Shown in pieces: positions 1 through 10,975 of a stretch of DNA of 64,000 bases. Positions within the stretch are counted from its first letter, which is position 1, and every line of letters begins with the position of its first letter. Below the pieces are notes generated by a model that saw nothing but the letters and a program-made list of their open reading frames with translations, did not search any database and had not been told where the DNA came from. The translations under genes were made by a program, and so were the position numbers. The DNA comes from Synaphobranchus kaupii (Eukaryota > Chordata > Actinopteri > Anguilliformes > Synaphobranchidae), in contig CM056379.1 in the NCBI GenBank assembly GCA_029718625.1, positions 69,868,670 to 69,932,669 on the forward strand. The letters are read 5' to 3'.

Positions 1-1002
1 CGTTACCCAGATAGCGACAATTCAACCTCTTGTTCTAGCCATATAGACAATGATGATTGCTTTACTGCTCCGTCCTCACAACCAAACAGAGGACGTCGAG
101 CTCAGTATGAAACGCGCTCATGTTCAGATGTGACGTCAGTCTCGCCTTCCCCAAACAGGCAGACTTGTGATACCTCACATGGTATTCGCTTTGAACAGCT
201 AGAATTAATGACTAGGGATGTTGAACATTTTAACCCTAAGAACACTGAATACAACATTCAGTGTTACCTGAGAGAAATTGACAACTGCCTCTCTGATCTG
301 CCCAGAGCAACCGATCGAGAGAAGGCCAAACTCATCTGGAAAACCTCTACCCGAGAGATGCATACATCCATGGAAGAACTTCCATCCACTGTTTATTCTA
401 GCTACCCTAAGCTCCGTGAAGCATTAGTAGCAGAATACATGCCCCAGCTTGATCAGGCAGCAGCCATGATTAAAGCCGTGGAGATCAAACATGGTCACAC
501 AGAACCACCCCGCATTTACTACAAACGTCTCAAAAATGCGTTCTTCTAAGGTAGAAATGGGCCAGGCTTAGATGAAGATCAAGCCTTTAGATCCCTGTTC
601 GTGCACAACCTGCACCCATTTGTACGAACCCATGTTTCATTGTTTTCAAGAGGCCAGTGTTCAGCTCTTGAACTACGCAATGAGGCTCAAACAGTCTGGG
701 ACACATTAAGGATTGTGCCCAAGAACAAGAGGGTAGAACCATCTAAGCAGGATGGTCTAACTAAACCCCCTGGCACTTTCCAGATTTCCACTTTTAAACC
801 TAAGGACTTAAAAAGACGGATAAATAGGTTCCCAGTTAAGGGCCACTGTGGTCGCTTCTCACACTCCGATTCTAGCCAGAATTGGAGAGAAGACAGACCA
901 GGTTGGCCTAAGCTTGAGAGTCACAAGCATCACTCTGATAGGGAAGACGCCGCATCTGAAGAAAGCTTCTTCAGCTCTTCTGAAGACAGCTTGGACATTT
1001 GA
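1..1002 (+). pseudogene. Gag-like retroelement fragment with one in-frame stop
   Basis: Frame 1 is open from the left edge of the window to a TGA at 1000-1002, apart from one TAA at 547-549. The same frame continues directly after that stop, so this is one coding region with a single nonsense codon rather than two genes. The protein is charged. Its middle part ends in a stretch (YYKRLKNAFF) that resembles the capsid/nucleocapsid border of LTR-retroelement Gag proteins, where Y-x(2-3)-R-L-(R/K)-x-A-(Y/F)-F is common. After the stop the protein continues with HPFVRTHVSLF and then a Ser/Glu-rich tail. No CCHC zinc knuckle, protease or polymerase follows within the window. The real start lies upstream of base 1. 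Assignment to Gag is by motif and composition; the clade (Gypsy or endogenous retrovirus) is not resolved. Confidence 0.55.
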
Positions 1003-1390
1003 ATCAATTCAATAGCAAGCATGCCGTGAGTAACCATTCCACAAGGCTATCCAATCTTAGTCAGAAGACGTCGAGTAGAGTTATGATTGATAGTCGTGGT
1101 AGCCTCACAGGCTCACTTCCACTTCTTTTTACTTTTCCACACACCTTTTCCACCGGAAAACGGGGGGTGCGTAATCTACAGGCGGTTTACAGCAGTCACT
1201 TATTTTTTATTTTTTTAATTTATTTATTTATTTCGGCATGTATATAGTCACACTTCATCACATTTCTGAAATATGCCTTGAACAAATACAGTACCTGCTG
1301 AAAAGGGATACGGGAAAAAGCAGACTGCTTATCAAAGTCCCGCCCCAATTCCCTCACAATTTTAAATGTTCATATTATACATTTAAACAA

Positions 1391-1441
1391 GTTTGCTGCT
1401 GCTACATACAAAACTTAGATTTGTATGTAGCAGCAGCAAAC
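1391..1441. repeat. Perfect 22-bp inverted repeat (hairpin)
   Basis: Bases 1391-1412 are the exact reverse complement of 1420-1441, with a 7-nt loop at 1413-1419. The arms contain CTGCTGCTACATAC. No mismatch occurs in the stem. It does not lie at the end of any element I can define. Confidence 0.85.
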
Positions 1442-1581
1442 GCAGATCGTAAGCAGACCATGTAAAATTGCATGCTCTGTCTTAACACCTACATTACCAT
1501 TGCTTCCCTAAAAAAGTAGTTGAATCATGGTTAAATTAGTGCAAGTAGAGACTACAGTGCAACATTTACAGATGTATTGAC

Positions 1582-2448
1582 TAGGGTTGCAAATTCTAAG
1601 GAATTTCCTTGATCGATAGTCGTCAACGTTAATGAACAATCAATCGATCAATCGATAACAAAACAGCTAAACATAGCTTATGACATAGAAAATACAAAAT
1701 GCATGTTTTTTTCCTCAATCAAAGCTTTATTGAAACATTTCAGAAATGCGCCTGTTTCATAGCATAACACAAATATAATTATGAACGCTGTTTTGTTTAA
1801 GTATGATATTTTAATAAGGCAAGGGAAATTGCGCTCACTCTTCCGAGGCGAATCAGTGACTAACACGTACGTCTGACATGTACAAAAATAAGATGAGCCT
1901 TAATTAAAAACTTAAATTTGCAAAATGATTATGAAATAGATAAATAAAGTTAAATAACGTTTTTGAAAACAGCGCTATAATAGGTTCCCTCTTGAAATGA
2001 GAAAGCTACGACAAACTACGACAGCTCAGGCCTCAGTTTAAAAGTTAAACTGCATAAGTGCAGTAAATACCTAGGCCTGCTGATTTTTATTTAAGAATAT
2101 AAGCATGTTTACGTTATCAGGGGTGAGTCGTGTGCGCAGTTGGTTTACAGCGAGACCAGCTGCTGAAAATACGCGTTCCGATGGGACCGATGTCCCAGGC
2201 ACGCATAAGTAGCGTGCTTCATGGGTGAGTGAGTGAGTCTTCTGTGTAAAGTTAATAACATGTTTCCTAATTGCAGTGCGCGCGCCCCCTTGTGTTTAAC
2301 TTAATGATTGCATTTCACCAACAGCTCCCATTGACACAATTAAGATGAGACTGCAAATAGTTCAATTTGATCGTTAAATTTGAAATGGTCGATCGATCAA
2401 ATTATTAACGGCAATTAATCGATCAACGATTAATCGTTAACACCCCTA
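1582..2448 (-). mobile_element. Internally deleted hAT transposon with 8-bp target-site duplication
   Basis: The element is flanked by an exact 8-bp duplication, GTATTGAC, at 1574-1581 and 2449-2456. Its ends are TAGGGTTGCAAATTCT on the left and, read inward from the right, TAGGGGTGTTAACGATT, an imperfect inverted repeat of the TAGGG(G/T)TG type seen in hAT elements. Sub-terminal ATCGAT-rich motifs are repeated near both ends. At 867 bp it is far shorter than an autonomous hAT element, but it keeps the C-terminal end of a transposase on the minus strand (separate entry), so it is a deletion derivative, not a simple MITE. Orientation is taken from that remnant. Confidence 0.9.
2071..2259 (-). 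pseudogene. hAT transposase C-terminal dimerisation region (remnant)
   Basis: Read on the minus strand this frame gives the signature of the hAT family C-terminal dimerisation domain: ARYLCVPGTSVPSERVFSAA, then GLAVNQLRTRLTPDN and VNMLIFLNKN, ending in TAG at 2071-2073. The VPSERVFSAAG and LTPDNVNMLIFLNKN blocks are the most conserved parts of animal hAT transposases, so the family call is firm. Only about 60 residues remain. The BED finger and the catalytic core (DDE with the large insertion domain) are absent, evidently removed by an internal deletion. The fragment lies inside the 1582-2448 element, about 190 bp from its 5' end and 490 bp from its 3' end. It cannot be functional alone. Confidence 0.85.
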
Positions 2449-2793
2449 GTATTGACACGCCGTGTCCCTATCTTCTGTTACACAACTTCCCTTGCATAAT
2501 TGTATTATGTAGGACTTTTGACAAGAACCCCTAATGTTAAGCTCACCTACTGTACCACATAGGAGCAACAAATTATACCGTCATTTAGAAATGAGATCAT
2601 ACCTCCATTTCCCTCTTGATGACACAGCCATTAACTTAAAACTTGGATACAGGACCTTGTCCTGATATAAAAATGGCCTCCTCACATGTGCCAGATGACA
2701 GCCCTCACCAGTAACCTCTGTGAAGGGACCAAAATAAACACCTTGCATGAGTAATACTCCACATGTAGGAATATAGAGGCATGTTCCTTACAA

Positions 2794-3095
2794 GTGCGTC
2801 CCAATAGTCAAAAAATGCACCCTCCCTTCCTCCACTACCACCTCCTCTACTCCGTGCCCGGAAACGGATATTTGTGTTTTAATCTAATGTCGCTGATTAC
2901 ATCTTAATGATGTATAAATTGTTACTTATTAATTAATGTCTAAACGCAAACTGCAATGTCAGGTACATTGTATACTGTACATGCAAATACTTTGTACTCA
3001 AGACATTCAGGCGGTTTTGCATATTTCCGGGTCGGAGAGGAGTGGTAGTGGGGGAGTGGAGGAAGGGAGATGGGGAGTGAAGAATAGGGACGCAC
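2794..3095. mobile_element. Small MITE with ~75-bp terminal inverted repeats
   Basis: Bases 2794-2870 (starting GTGCGTCCCAATAG) match the reverse complement of 3020-3095 with scattered mismatches. The arms share a pyrimidine-rich CCTCCCTTCCTCCACTACC-like block and CCCGGAAA. The 302-bp element has no coding capacity. I do not see a convincing target-site duplication, so the superfamily is unassigned. Confidence 0.65.
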
Positions 3096-3960
3096 CCATC
3101 GTTTCTCACGTTAATTTACAGGTACCCTAGCTAAATTCCAAACTGTATTTCCAAACTGAATAAATACTGCACCTCTGACCACAAAAATTGTTTGCTAGAT
3201 TAAAGTTGCTGCAACTAAGGTATGTGCCGAATACAAACTTTTTTATCTGCAGATTTTATGTTTTAACCGGTTTTATGAATCAGCTGTAGCCTAAACTGTT
3301 GCTATGGTTACTAGCATGAAAAGAGACAAATCTCTCCAGCGAGAATGTCAAGCCACCGTTAATTTCCTTTCCAGTGGATTTGGTTTCCAGTAGCTCTGAA
3401 GGGAACTTTCGATTTAATGTCTACTCACGGACATGATTTCTCTAGCCTCCAGCCCAGTATCAGAAAGTTTTTGCTGCGGAGTGAACGTCCAAGTACAGGT
3501 GTATTATTGCATCATGGGCGTACTATATTGCGAATAGACCCTTTTACAGTTTGTAAACAACTATGACGTAATGCGCGTGCAGACGCTAACTGGAGGCAGA
3601 CGCTAACTGGAGGAACGAACTTTCAAGTCAAGCGCAGGCAGTGTCCAGCAACTGGAGCTGCATTTCCTGCATTTGTCTGCTGTGGTGCATTGATGCTAGG
3701 ACCGAAGGGCTGCGGCGTACCCAATCAGTGCCTGCATATTGCCTGAATTCAAAAAGTTCCATTTTGAATGCGTAAGCTCGCAAAAATAGACTCCAATCCT
3801 ATTTTAGAGCCATCGTGCGCAAGGCTCTCGCATCTGCGCTCATACTTATGCGACTGGTGTAGCAGGTACCAATAACCACGACTTGATCTTTCCAGATGCG
3901 TGTTGCGTGCGTAGTAAATTTAACGCACGTGAAATTTACACGCTCATTATAGCCCTGGGG
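3096..3960. other. No gene seen; short tandem duplication inside
   Basis: I see no coding or RNA feature here. Bases 3581-3597 and 3598-3614 are a two-copy tandem repeat of 17 bp (AGACGCTAACTGGAGG core). Confidence 0.5.
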
Positions 3961-5257
3961 TGTCAAGGTTTATGACCCTTTTTCCCTTGCGGTCGTGTTC
4001 CTCGGTCGCCACACGTGGGCGCTGCTCCGTTGGTGGAGTTTTGGCTCCGTTCCTTCTTTTCACGGAATAAGTTTAATCAACTTTCACAGCTGGGCATGGA
4101 ATTCCGGTGAGCTATTTAAGCCCAGGTTCCTTTCGTTCTGGGCTTCGATATTGATTGTTGATTGTGATTGTTTGATTGTTTGTTCTGTGGTGTATTTTCT
4201 GGTATTATTTGTGCTGTTTTGTGTGTGGTTTATTTTACTCTTTTAAAGTTTTAATCGTATGATTAGGTCTAGGTTTTTAAGGTGACCGTTTTGCTCCGTT
4301 GTGCTTTTATTGGAGTTTTGTGGTACTTGCCTTTGTGCTTTGAGCTTTAAGGTTGAATTCCTGTTTTGTGTGCTCATTTCAGTCTCCGCTTTCTGGTCTG
4401 TCCTTTGTTTGTCGTTTTGCCTAGATCTATTGCCCTTTACTAAGAGACAGGGCGTTTGTATCATACTGACTTTAGGGTTTTAATTATTCTTAGAGGCAGG
4501 CCGGTTATTTTCTATTAAGTTTGCGTTGGTCTTTAGTTACAGCTGTTCTGTTTCATCCTTTTCACCTGCGGGACGATTTTGTTCGGAACTGTAGTTCTGT
4601 TCGTTCTCCGGGTGTGTCCCTCCTTATATGGAGCTTGGACGATGCTATGGACATGTTTGTGTTTGATTGTACGTTTATGAAAGTAACCATGGAACGTTAT
4701 CTCTGTTCCTCCGCCTCGTTACATTTCCTGTTATTGAGAGGCAGTGCGTGCTATTTTCTATTAAGGTTGCATTGGTCTTTTGTTGCAGCTGTCCTGTTCG
4801 CCCTTTTTACCTGTGGGACGATTTTGTTCGGAACTGTAGTTCTGTTCGTTCTCCGGGTGTGTCCCTCCTTATATGGAGCTTGGACGATGCTATGGACATG
4901 TTTGCGTTTGACTGTGAGCCCTCGATAGTAGCCTTGGAACTTTAGATCCCCGTTCCTTTCGCCTCTTGGTAGGGCGTTTGTTGTTTCTGGCTCTTTCTTC
5001 TGTCACTTTGCTCGTAGAAGTATGGGAACCTTGTGTTCTGTTCCATTGACCTTGTTTGGTTTTCTTGCCGAAACCTTGGCGTTTGCACTTCTACTCATTA
5101 GTGTGTGACAGTGAGCCGGTCAGTAGTTGTGGTACATGTGTTCCCTGTCTTGTCTCCTCCCTTAACTGCGGGGTTTCCCGCCTTAGTGGCCTTAGGGCTT
5201 AAAGAATCCCCTTGCTGCGTTTGGCTCCTCCCACCTCACACGTCACGCCCCATTACA
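3961..5257 (+). mobile_element. Solo LTR, family alpha, copy 1
   Basis: The element begins TGTCAAGGTTTATGACC and ends CGCCCCATTACA, the usual TG...CA LTR ends. It is flanked by an exact 5-bp duplication TGGGG at 3956-3960 and 5258-5262. No internal retroelement coding region is present, so it is a solo LTR left by recombination. Two related LTRs of the same family lie at 35896-37823 (minus) and 48479-49795 (plus). A segment of about 165 bp is present twice at a spacing of 244 bp (about 4507-4673 and 4751-4915). The open frames within it are shadows of this GT-rich sequence. The parent family (Gypsy, BEL or ERV) cannot be told from the LTR alone. Confidence 0.88.
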
Positions 5258-5357
5258 TGGGGTAATGCGTGGTCAGAATTACCCGTTTTATAATTATGAA
5301 TACAACACCATAAAACACACATGTACACGCACACCTTGTACACAAGGCAACACTTAA

Positions 5358-6680
5358 AGGGATAGTACGGAATTTTGGACATAATATCTCAATTGCGACT
5401 TACCCATGATGTAGTTGATTGATGGAAACCATTTTCAGATAATTCCATGCTGTCCCTTCTTTTGGACATACACACATTGCTAATGCTAGCGCAACTCTAA
5501 GGTATCGAGTAGCATCCACTACCGAACACACTTAAACACTCCACAGTGCACCCAAAGCAAATAAAATACGACGACAGTCTATCTGGGTTATTTTCAGTGA
5601 TTATACCAGCATTTTTCAAGTCAAAATATCGTTGAATCCTTTACTTTGTGCTCACCTAAATTCTCAGTGGAAGCACGGCGTTAGTTTAGTAGGTAACGTA
5701 AAGTAGCCTATAGCTCTGCCGTTGTATGTCGTGCCGGCCAAGAACAATATCGCGTGTGTGAAAGAATCAGACTCGTAGTATTGTTAGCTAACGTTCAGGT
5801 AAGATGGTATTTCGGTGTGTATTTCAAGGTTGTTCAAATCATGCAAAAAAATGGGCACCACAAAGTTTTCACCGATTTCCAGTGGAAGATCAACAAAGAA
5901 AACAGCTGTGGCTTCTCGCTGCTCGCATGGATGTCACCAATTGAGACTCCAAAAAAGTTAAAAGTGTGTAGTGACCATTTCACGGAGGATGACTATGTGA
6001 AAATCAAAAAAGGACGGTCCGGACACCCTCTACTGAAGGAGACTACTGTGCCATCACCTGTTTTTCTTCATGCACCGAAAACAACTGACGAGCAGGTAAC
6101 TAATAAATGATTGCATGCGTGATCTATCTATTCAATTTAGCTAGCTAGTTGCCACGATTGGGAAGTCATGGAAGTGATCAAACTTTTCCTGCAAATTGGT
6201 AGCCAGTGTGCTTGCTTGTATATGCTGTGTTATTCTGTAGCATGTTTGTAAACTTGTTGTCTACCAAATATGTAACTTTACGGCAAAACAGATTGTGTCG
6301 GCAACTGTGGAGTACAGCAGATAGCCTACAGGCAGATACCCTGGCTAATCTACAGCTAGCTCCACTGCCGTACTTCCACTGAGAAATTAGGTGAGCACAA
6401 AGTAAAGGATTCAACAATAGTTTGACTTGAAAAATTATGGTATAATCATTGAAAATAACCCCGACTCTTGTCCTATTTTATTTGCTTTAGGTGCACTGTG
6501 GAGTGTTTAAGTGCGTTTGATAGTGGATGCTACTAGATACCTTAGAGTTGCGCTAGCATTAGCAATGTATATATGTCCAAAAGAAGGGACAGCATGGAAT
6601 TATCTGAAAATGGTTTCCATCAATCAACTACATCATGGGTCGTAATTGAGACATTATGTCCAAAATTCCGAACTATCCCT
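5358..6680 (+). mobile_element. Kolobok-like DNA transposon with long inverted repeats and a THAP finger
   Basis: The element is bounded by TTAA on both sides (5354-5357 and 6681-6684). Its ends, 5358-5679 and 6368-6680, are inverted repeats of about 320 bp that begin AGGGATAGT(A/T)CGGAATTTTG. TTAA target duplication, AGGG termini and an encoded THAP zinc finger together fit the Kolobok superfamily. PiggyBac also uses TTAA but has CCC-type termini and no THAP domain; P elements carry THAP but make 8-bp duplications. Only about 690 bp lies between the repeats, enough for the THAP part but not for a catalytic transposase, so the copy is non-autonomous. Confidence 0.75.
5804..6110 (+). pseudogene. 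THAP-type zinc finger of a transposon protein, frameshifted
   Basis: From ATG at 5804 the reading begins MVFRCVFQGCSNHAKKW and continues with the FHRFP and LWLLAAR blocks typical of THAP domains; the CX4C pair is Cys5 and Cys10. This frame stops at TGA 5942-5944. The remainder of the domain continues one frame over as LKVCSDHFTEDDYV, which supplies the CX2H pair, and runs to 6110. The C2CH zinc site is therefore complete but split across frames, so the product would not fold. THAP domains bind DNA and serve as terminal-repeat recognition modules in P and Kolobok transposons. The position between two long inverted repeats fits that role. No catalytic domain follows. Confidence 0.8.
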
Positions 6681-6684
6681 TTAA

Positions 6685-7167
6685 CTATGGAATCCATGCC
6701 ATCTGCTTCAGATGAAGAGTCATGGATGAAAATCTCCTCATCTGAATCCAGAGGATGACTACAGTATCCAGCAGTCTCAAGCACTGAAAATCTTTTTGTC
6801 ACTTCAGCACTGTACAAACAAAACAATTTCTCACCGGAGTTCACTACGTGATGCGTATAACGCGCTCTAGTGCGCAAAACCATGGAGACATAGACGCTTG
6901 ACGGCGCATGTTGTTTTGAAAGAAGAACTGTTACCAACTCCTAAATATATTTAAATATCCAGTATCTTCAACCCCATTCACTCTCATGTAGATCACACTG
7001 CAGAGTGGATATACTTTTATGAAATACGGAAGAATGGTGGCACATAGGAACTTCATATTTTGCATATTCATAGCTTTCTATGGTACATCGCTTTCTGACG
7101 TGGTACTGTAGGATGTTTGTGATGTAAACCCCAGGGTCTATACCACTAGGGCCACTGCACAAAGGGG
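6685..7167 (-). mobile_element. Possible piggyBac-like 5' end fragment
   Basis: At the right edge TTAA (7168-7171) abuts a terminus that reads inward CCCCTTTGTGCAGTGG, which is compatible with piggyBac-type ends. Near the left edge, the minus strand has an acidic open stretch, KRFSVLETAG followed by DSDEEIFIHDSSSEADGMDS, resembling the acidic N-termini of piggyBac transposases. It is cut by the Kolobok-like element at 6680. No DDD catalytic core is visible. The call is inference from end type and acidic composition only. Confidence 0.3.
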
Positions 7168-7171
7168 TTAA

Positions 7172-8436
7172 TAAAGGGACTTCATCATTAGAGTGGAGAA
7201 GGGCTTTACTTGAATCTTGAGTTGCATTTGTGACACATTATCATTCAACTAGGGGGGACTGCTACACCCGGCAGCATAGTCACGTACAATATACATAATA
7301 CGCATAAAAATAGCCTAATGTTTTTAGGTACATATAAAATATGTTAAAAAGTATTTTTTTATATTTTTACATAACAACAGCAACGTATTACAGCCACATG
7401 TGCGATAGGTAGGCTACTCGCTGTAGAAATGTCGCCTCTGCTGGACATTTTCTGCGAAATGGAATAAGATAAACTTTTCAGAATTCATCAGCAAACAGTT
7501 GTAGCTTCATAACCAGGTAGGATATTTGGTTTCTTAAACATGTTTAATGTTATATCAGAGATTTTGTAAAAAAAAAAAAAAAAAGAAGCTGTCTACTAAA
7601 CCGTAAGTATGCCTCCATCTTATAGGTTACTGTAGGCCTACATAGTAGGCTACAGTAAGCGAGGGAAAACACTGGGGGCCGAATTTACTAAGGACACAGT
7701 CGCAGCACAAACTATCACCTATGTTGCAACTCTTTTGCAGTCACAGATACCTCCACATTAGCGATTGATTTACTATCACTGGTCCTAATTACACAATCAA
7801 AGAAACGCCCCCATTCACAATTTTTACCGGTAGGAGACATCTATAACAATGCGCTAATAAATGGTTACGGAGAAACCATGCAGGCACAAGTCGCAATATA
7901 ACCACAAGAAAAATAAAACTTAAATTTACGAGATACACAACACTGTCTTACAGCATATACAACAATAATGGAGAGGAGAAAATTTTGGAATGACATCACA
8001 TACAAAATTAATTTATGAACAGTAGAGGCTGTAAAGAAAAAAATTGTGTTTTTAGAGGAACTTTCCTACAACATAATGCGGGAAAATGACACGGGTGGTG
8101 GTCAAACTATAGAAAGAATGGCCTATTAACAGCGATAGAACAAAAGGTGGAAGGTATGCAAAATGAGCAAGTCGTGGGGGTGGGAGGAATAGACACAGGT
8201 GAACACGGGTCACGGAAGAAGACCACAGAGCATCGGAAGGTAACAAATTCATTATACTGTAAGCCATACTGAACGCATATATAGGCACAACAATTGTTTA
8301 AATTCAGAACTGTGTTTTTATACTAACTGCTAGCTCAGGACTTCAATAGAAGTCTTGCGTCCTTTCAATAAAACAAATATAATGCCATATTAGCCTATAT
8401 CTGAAAGTGAGAAGTGGTTAGTAGAAACATGTTTAA
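7172..8436 (+). other. No host gene; possible Harbinger Myb/SANT accessory remnant
   Basis: A poly(A) run lies at about 7569-7584. From about 7972 the plus strand gives short pieces (MERRKFWNDITYKIN, then TVEAVKKK after a stop, then GVGGIDTGEHG) that resemble the Myb/SANT-like accessory protein of PIF/Harbinger transposons. They are separated by stops and frame changes. I see no matching terminal repeats. The rest is unassigned AT-rich sequence. Confidence 0.3.
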
Positions 8437-9366
8437 CTCCTTTGCGTAGAAGGTGACGCCGGCGGGACCTTTTTGCTCAACTGAGACATTCGTTGCTACT
8501 GCAGTCAAACTATTAGTGGAAATCACAAACTCTGTGTTTTAACTTTATTGGTAGACGGTTTGTGACGATTTCTGCTGAATACGGAGTTTCTGTCACTATT
8601 TCCCTGTAGCAAGTCCATTTAACAAGCAACCCCCCACCTAGTCTATACCTACCCATGCGTGACATAGTGGACAATAGCGTCTATGTTTGAGTTCATAAAT
8701 ATATTTATTCATCATATAAAATTAGAATAACGTCATAGCAACGAGATAAACCCAACAATAGCCTGATCGTATGCCAGAAAAGCCGTCAAAAGCCCTGCTA
8801 AAATGCTAAATAAACTGTGAAAGTACGGTCCCATTCTACCATGTATTCTACTAGCAATATATGCTACTAAATATGAAATAAATATACAATCCTACCATCG
8901 GTTTTACACATCGAGATGTTCCTTTCAAAATTCAGTGGTCATTTATTGTCTGGTACAATCGGTTTGAGAAATATACAACACTTTATACCGCTATTACACT
9001 ATCTGAAACGTTGATGCGTAATACCCCCATGCCCTGTAAGCCTCGCTCGTTCATTACAGTTCATTCTGGTTTAATTGTCGGCTTTTTTATCCAGTAGAGT
9101 ACATTATAACCTTAGCAACGGTATATGCCACGTCTTTTTCGGTGCTTTGAACAATTTACTACAGCCCAGCAGTTTTTGTTTAGGTCTAGTATTACGCAAG
9201 CTATATAGAATTAAGGAGGGGAGTTTCCCTTTTCCGATATGTAAGTATTTTTGCGTCTAAAATACCGTTGGTCTCGCTGGCTACATAAGTACGTTCGTGT
9301 TTCCACTCAAGCACTGTCTTTCCAATATGTTTGATAGCCCTATTGTTGTTTTCGCATTTTGAGTGC
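8437..9366 (+). repeat. Dispersed repeat R1, copy 1
   Basis: This ~930-bp sequence begins after TTAA (8433-8436) with CTCCTTTGCGTAGAAGGTG. It is repeated at 18713-19660 in the same orientation and, interrupted, at 23853-26982 in reverse. Similarity to copy 2 ends near 9366, after CGCATTTTGAGTG. It encodes nothing recognisable. The TTAA and CYCCTTTG edge suggests a derivative of a TTAA-specific DNA transposon, but I see no inverted partner end. Confidence 0.8.
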
Positions 9367-9615
9367 TGTCTCCTGTCTCCTTTCGAATGCTATGCATTAG
9401 AGGATGCATTCATCCTACAGCCCGACACCCTTCTCATGCATCCTGTGTGTGAGCTGTAGGCTATATCAGCGCAGACAAATTACGCCTGCTTTCAGAAGAT
9501 CTAAAAGTTCTCACACAAAGATGAGAGTCGCTATTAATGCCTGCTTTAGCAAATCAGATGGACTACTTAATTGGCCTAATTTACATAATCTCCACCCTGT
9601 TTTAGCGCTTTCACT

Positions 9616-9897
9616 CCAGTGGCCACATGTATAAACAGTGCGGAGCAGAAAAATGCCCTCAGTAAGCTGCGTAAGCGAGTTTCCACGCAGAAATTCAGAT
9701 AAAATAAGAGAACCTGCATACCTCTGCACACGCTGGACACCTGTACGCAATGTTTGGAGTCAGTGTGATATGGCGACACCGTGACCGAAAGGCAGAGGGA
9801 AAAAATGCTAAACTTTGCAAAAGCAGATTTCTGACTTTCTCCCTGAGCATTCTTTTACACATTATTTTACTCAGAGTTTTATACATGTGGCCCCAGG
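9616..9897. repeat. Short element bounded by a ~20-bp inverted repeat
   Basis: Bases 9616-9635 (CCAGTGGCCACATGTATAAA) pair with the reverse complement of 9878-9897. The 282-bp interval has no coding capacity and looks like a MITE; the target duplication is unclear. Confidence 0.5.
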
Positions 9898-9905
9898 TGT
9901 ACATA

Positions 9906-10452
9906 CAGTTGCACTCAAAATTATTCAACCCCCTTCACTTTTTGCACACTTTATTGTGTTGTAGATTTAATTTTAAATGGATAAAATTGCCATTTTTGCC
10001 CATCAATCTACACTCAATAACCCATAATGACAAAGTGAAAACATGTTTTTAGAAATTTTTGCAAATCTACTAAAAATCAAAAACTGAAATCTTTAATGTG
10101 CACAAGTATTCAAACCCTTTGCTTTAATGTATTTTTAAAGTATCATATTTAATATTTGGTCCCATATCCTTTGCAAGTCTGTGACCCAACAACATCAAAA
10201 GACTCTCGATATGTTATTTTCAGGTACTGTTACAAGCGATACTATAACCTCTTTGCTTTTGAATGGATCTCTATGGGAATTGGGGGGTGAGACTAGATTC
10301 AGCTGTAAATTATGCTGGTACAGTATGGAACACATGACTGGCGAAATGGCTGTAAGTTATCAAGGGTCTAAGGTATCAAACAAGCCTAGATATGGATGGA
10401 TCACTTAAGGGTTGAACATGTGAAGGGGGTTGAATAACTTTGAGTGCAACTG
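9906..10452. mobile_element. Tc1/mariner MITE with near-perfect 33-bp inverted repeats
   Basis: The ends read CAGTTGCACTCAAA(A/G)TTATT and are inverted repeats differing at one base over about 33 bp, each flanked by TA (9904-9905 and 10453-10454). TA target duplication is the Tc1/mariner signature. The core from about 10140 to 10400 is similar to family X seen at 10490, 17270, 35216 and 44480, whose ends are different. The element is 547 bp and has no transposase. Confidence 0.85.
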
Positions 10453-10489
10453 TATATGCATCAACTGTATACACATTTAACTATCAAAA

Positions 10490-10975
10490 ATCCATCCATA
10501 TCTACTGCATATCTGGCAGCAGAATGATGGTTTGAGGCTCGTTTGATACATCTGACTCTTGATGACGTTCAGCCATTTAGTCAACCATGTGATCCATACT
10601 GTTCCAGTGTAATTTACAGGTAAATCTAGACCCCCCCCCCCCTCCCAATTCCCACAGAGATCCATTCAAATGCAGAGGTTATAGTATCACTTGTAAGAGT
10701 ACCAGAAAATAAGATGTTTGTGGGTCACAGACATCAGGAAGTAATGGCGTGCAAAAGGATATGCAACCAATTATTAAATATGATGACTTTATTTAAGTTT
10801 ATGTTAATTTGTCCAGTTACTTTTCATCCCCAAAAATGGGGGTACTATGTATAAAAAGGGCTACAAATTAAAGCTGAAAGTCTGTACTTTAACCTCATAG
10901 TCACATAGTTCAATTTCAAATCCAATGTTCTGGAGTACAGAGCCAAAACAACAAAAATTGTGTCACTGCATCAAA
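10490..10975 (-). mobile_element. Tc1-derived non-autonomous repeat, family X, copy 2
   Basis: In reverse this copy matches 35216-35760 over most of its length, including the blocks GCATATCC, CATTTGAATGGATCTC and CAGAATGATGGTTTGAGGC. It contains a poly-C run at about 10630-10643. Such Tc1-like deletion derivatives are common in fish. No coding capacity. Confidence 0.65.

Noticed and set aside
4521..4945. 135- and 92-codon frames in copy 1 of the alpha LTR as proteins
   Set aside because: They repeat because the LTR module repeats, and they appear in all frames of GT-rich sequence; no domain.
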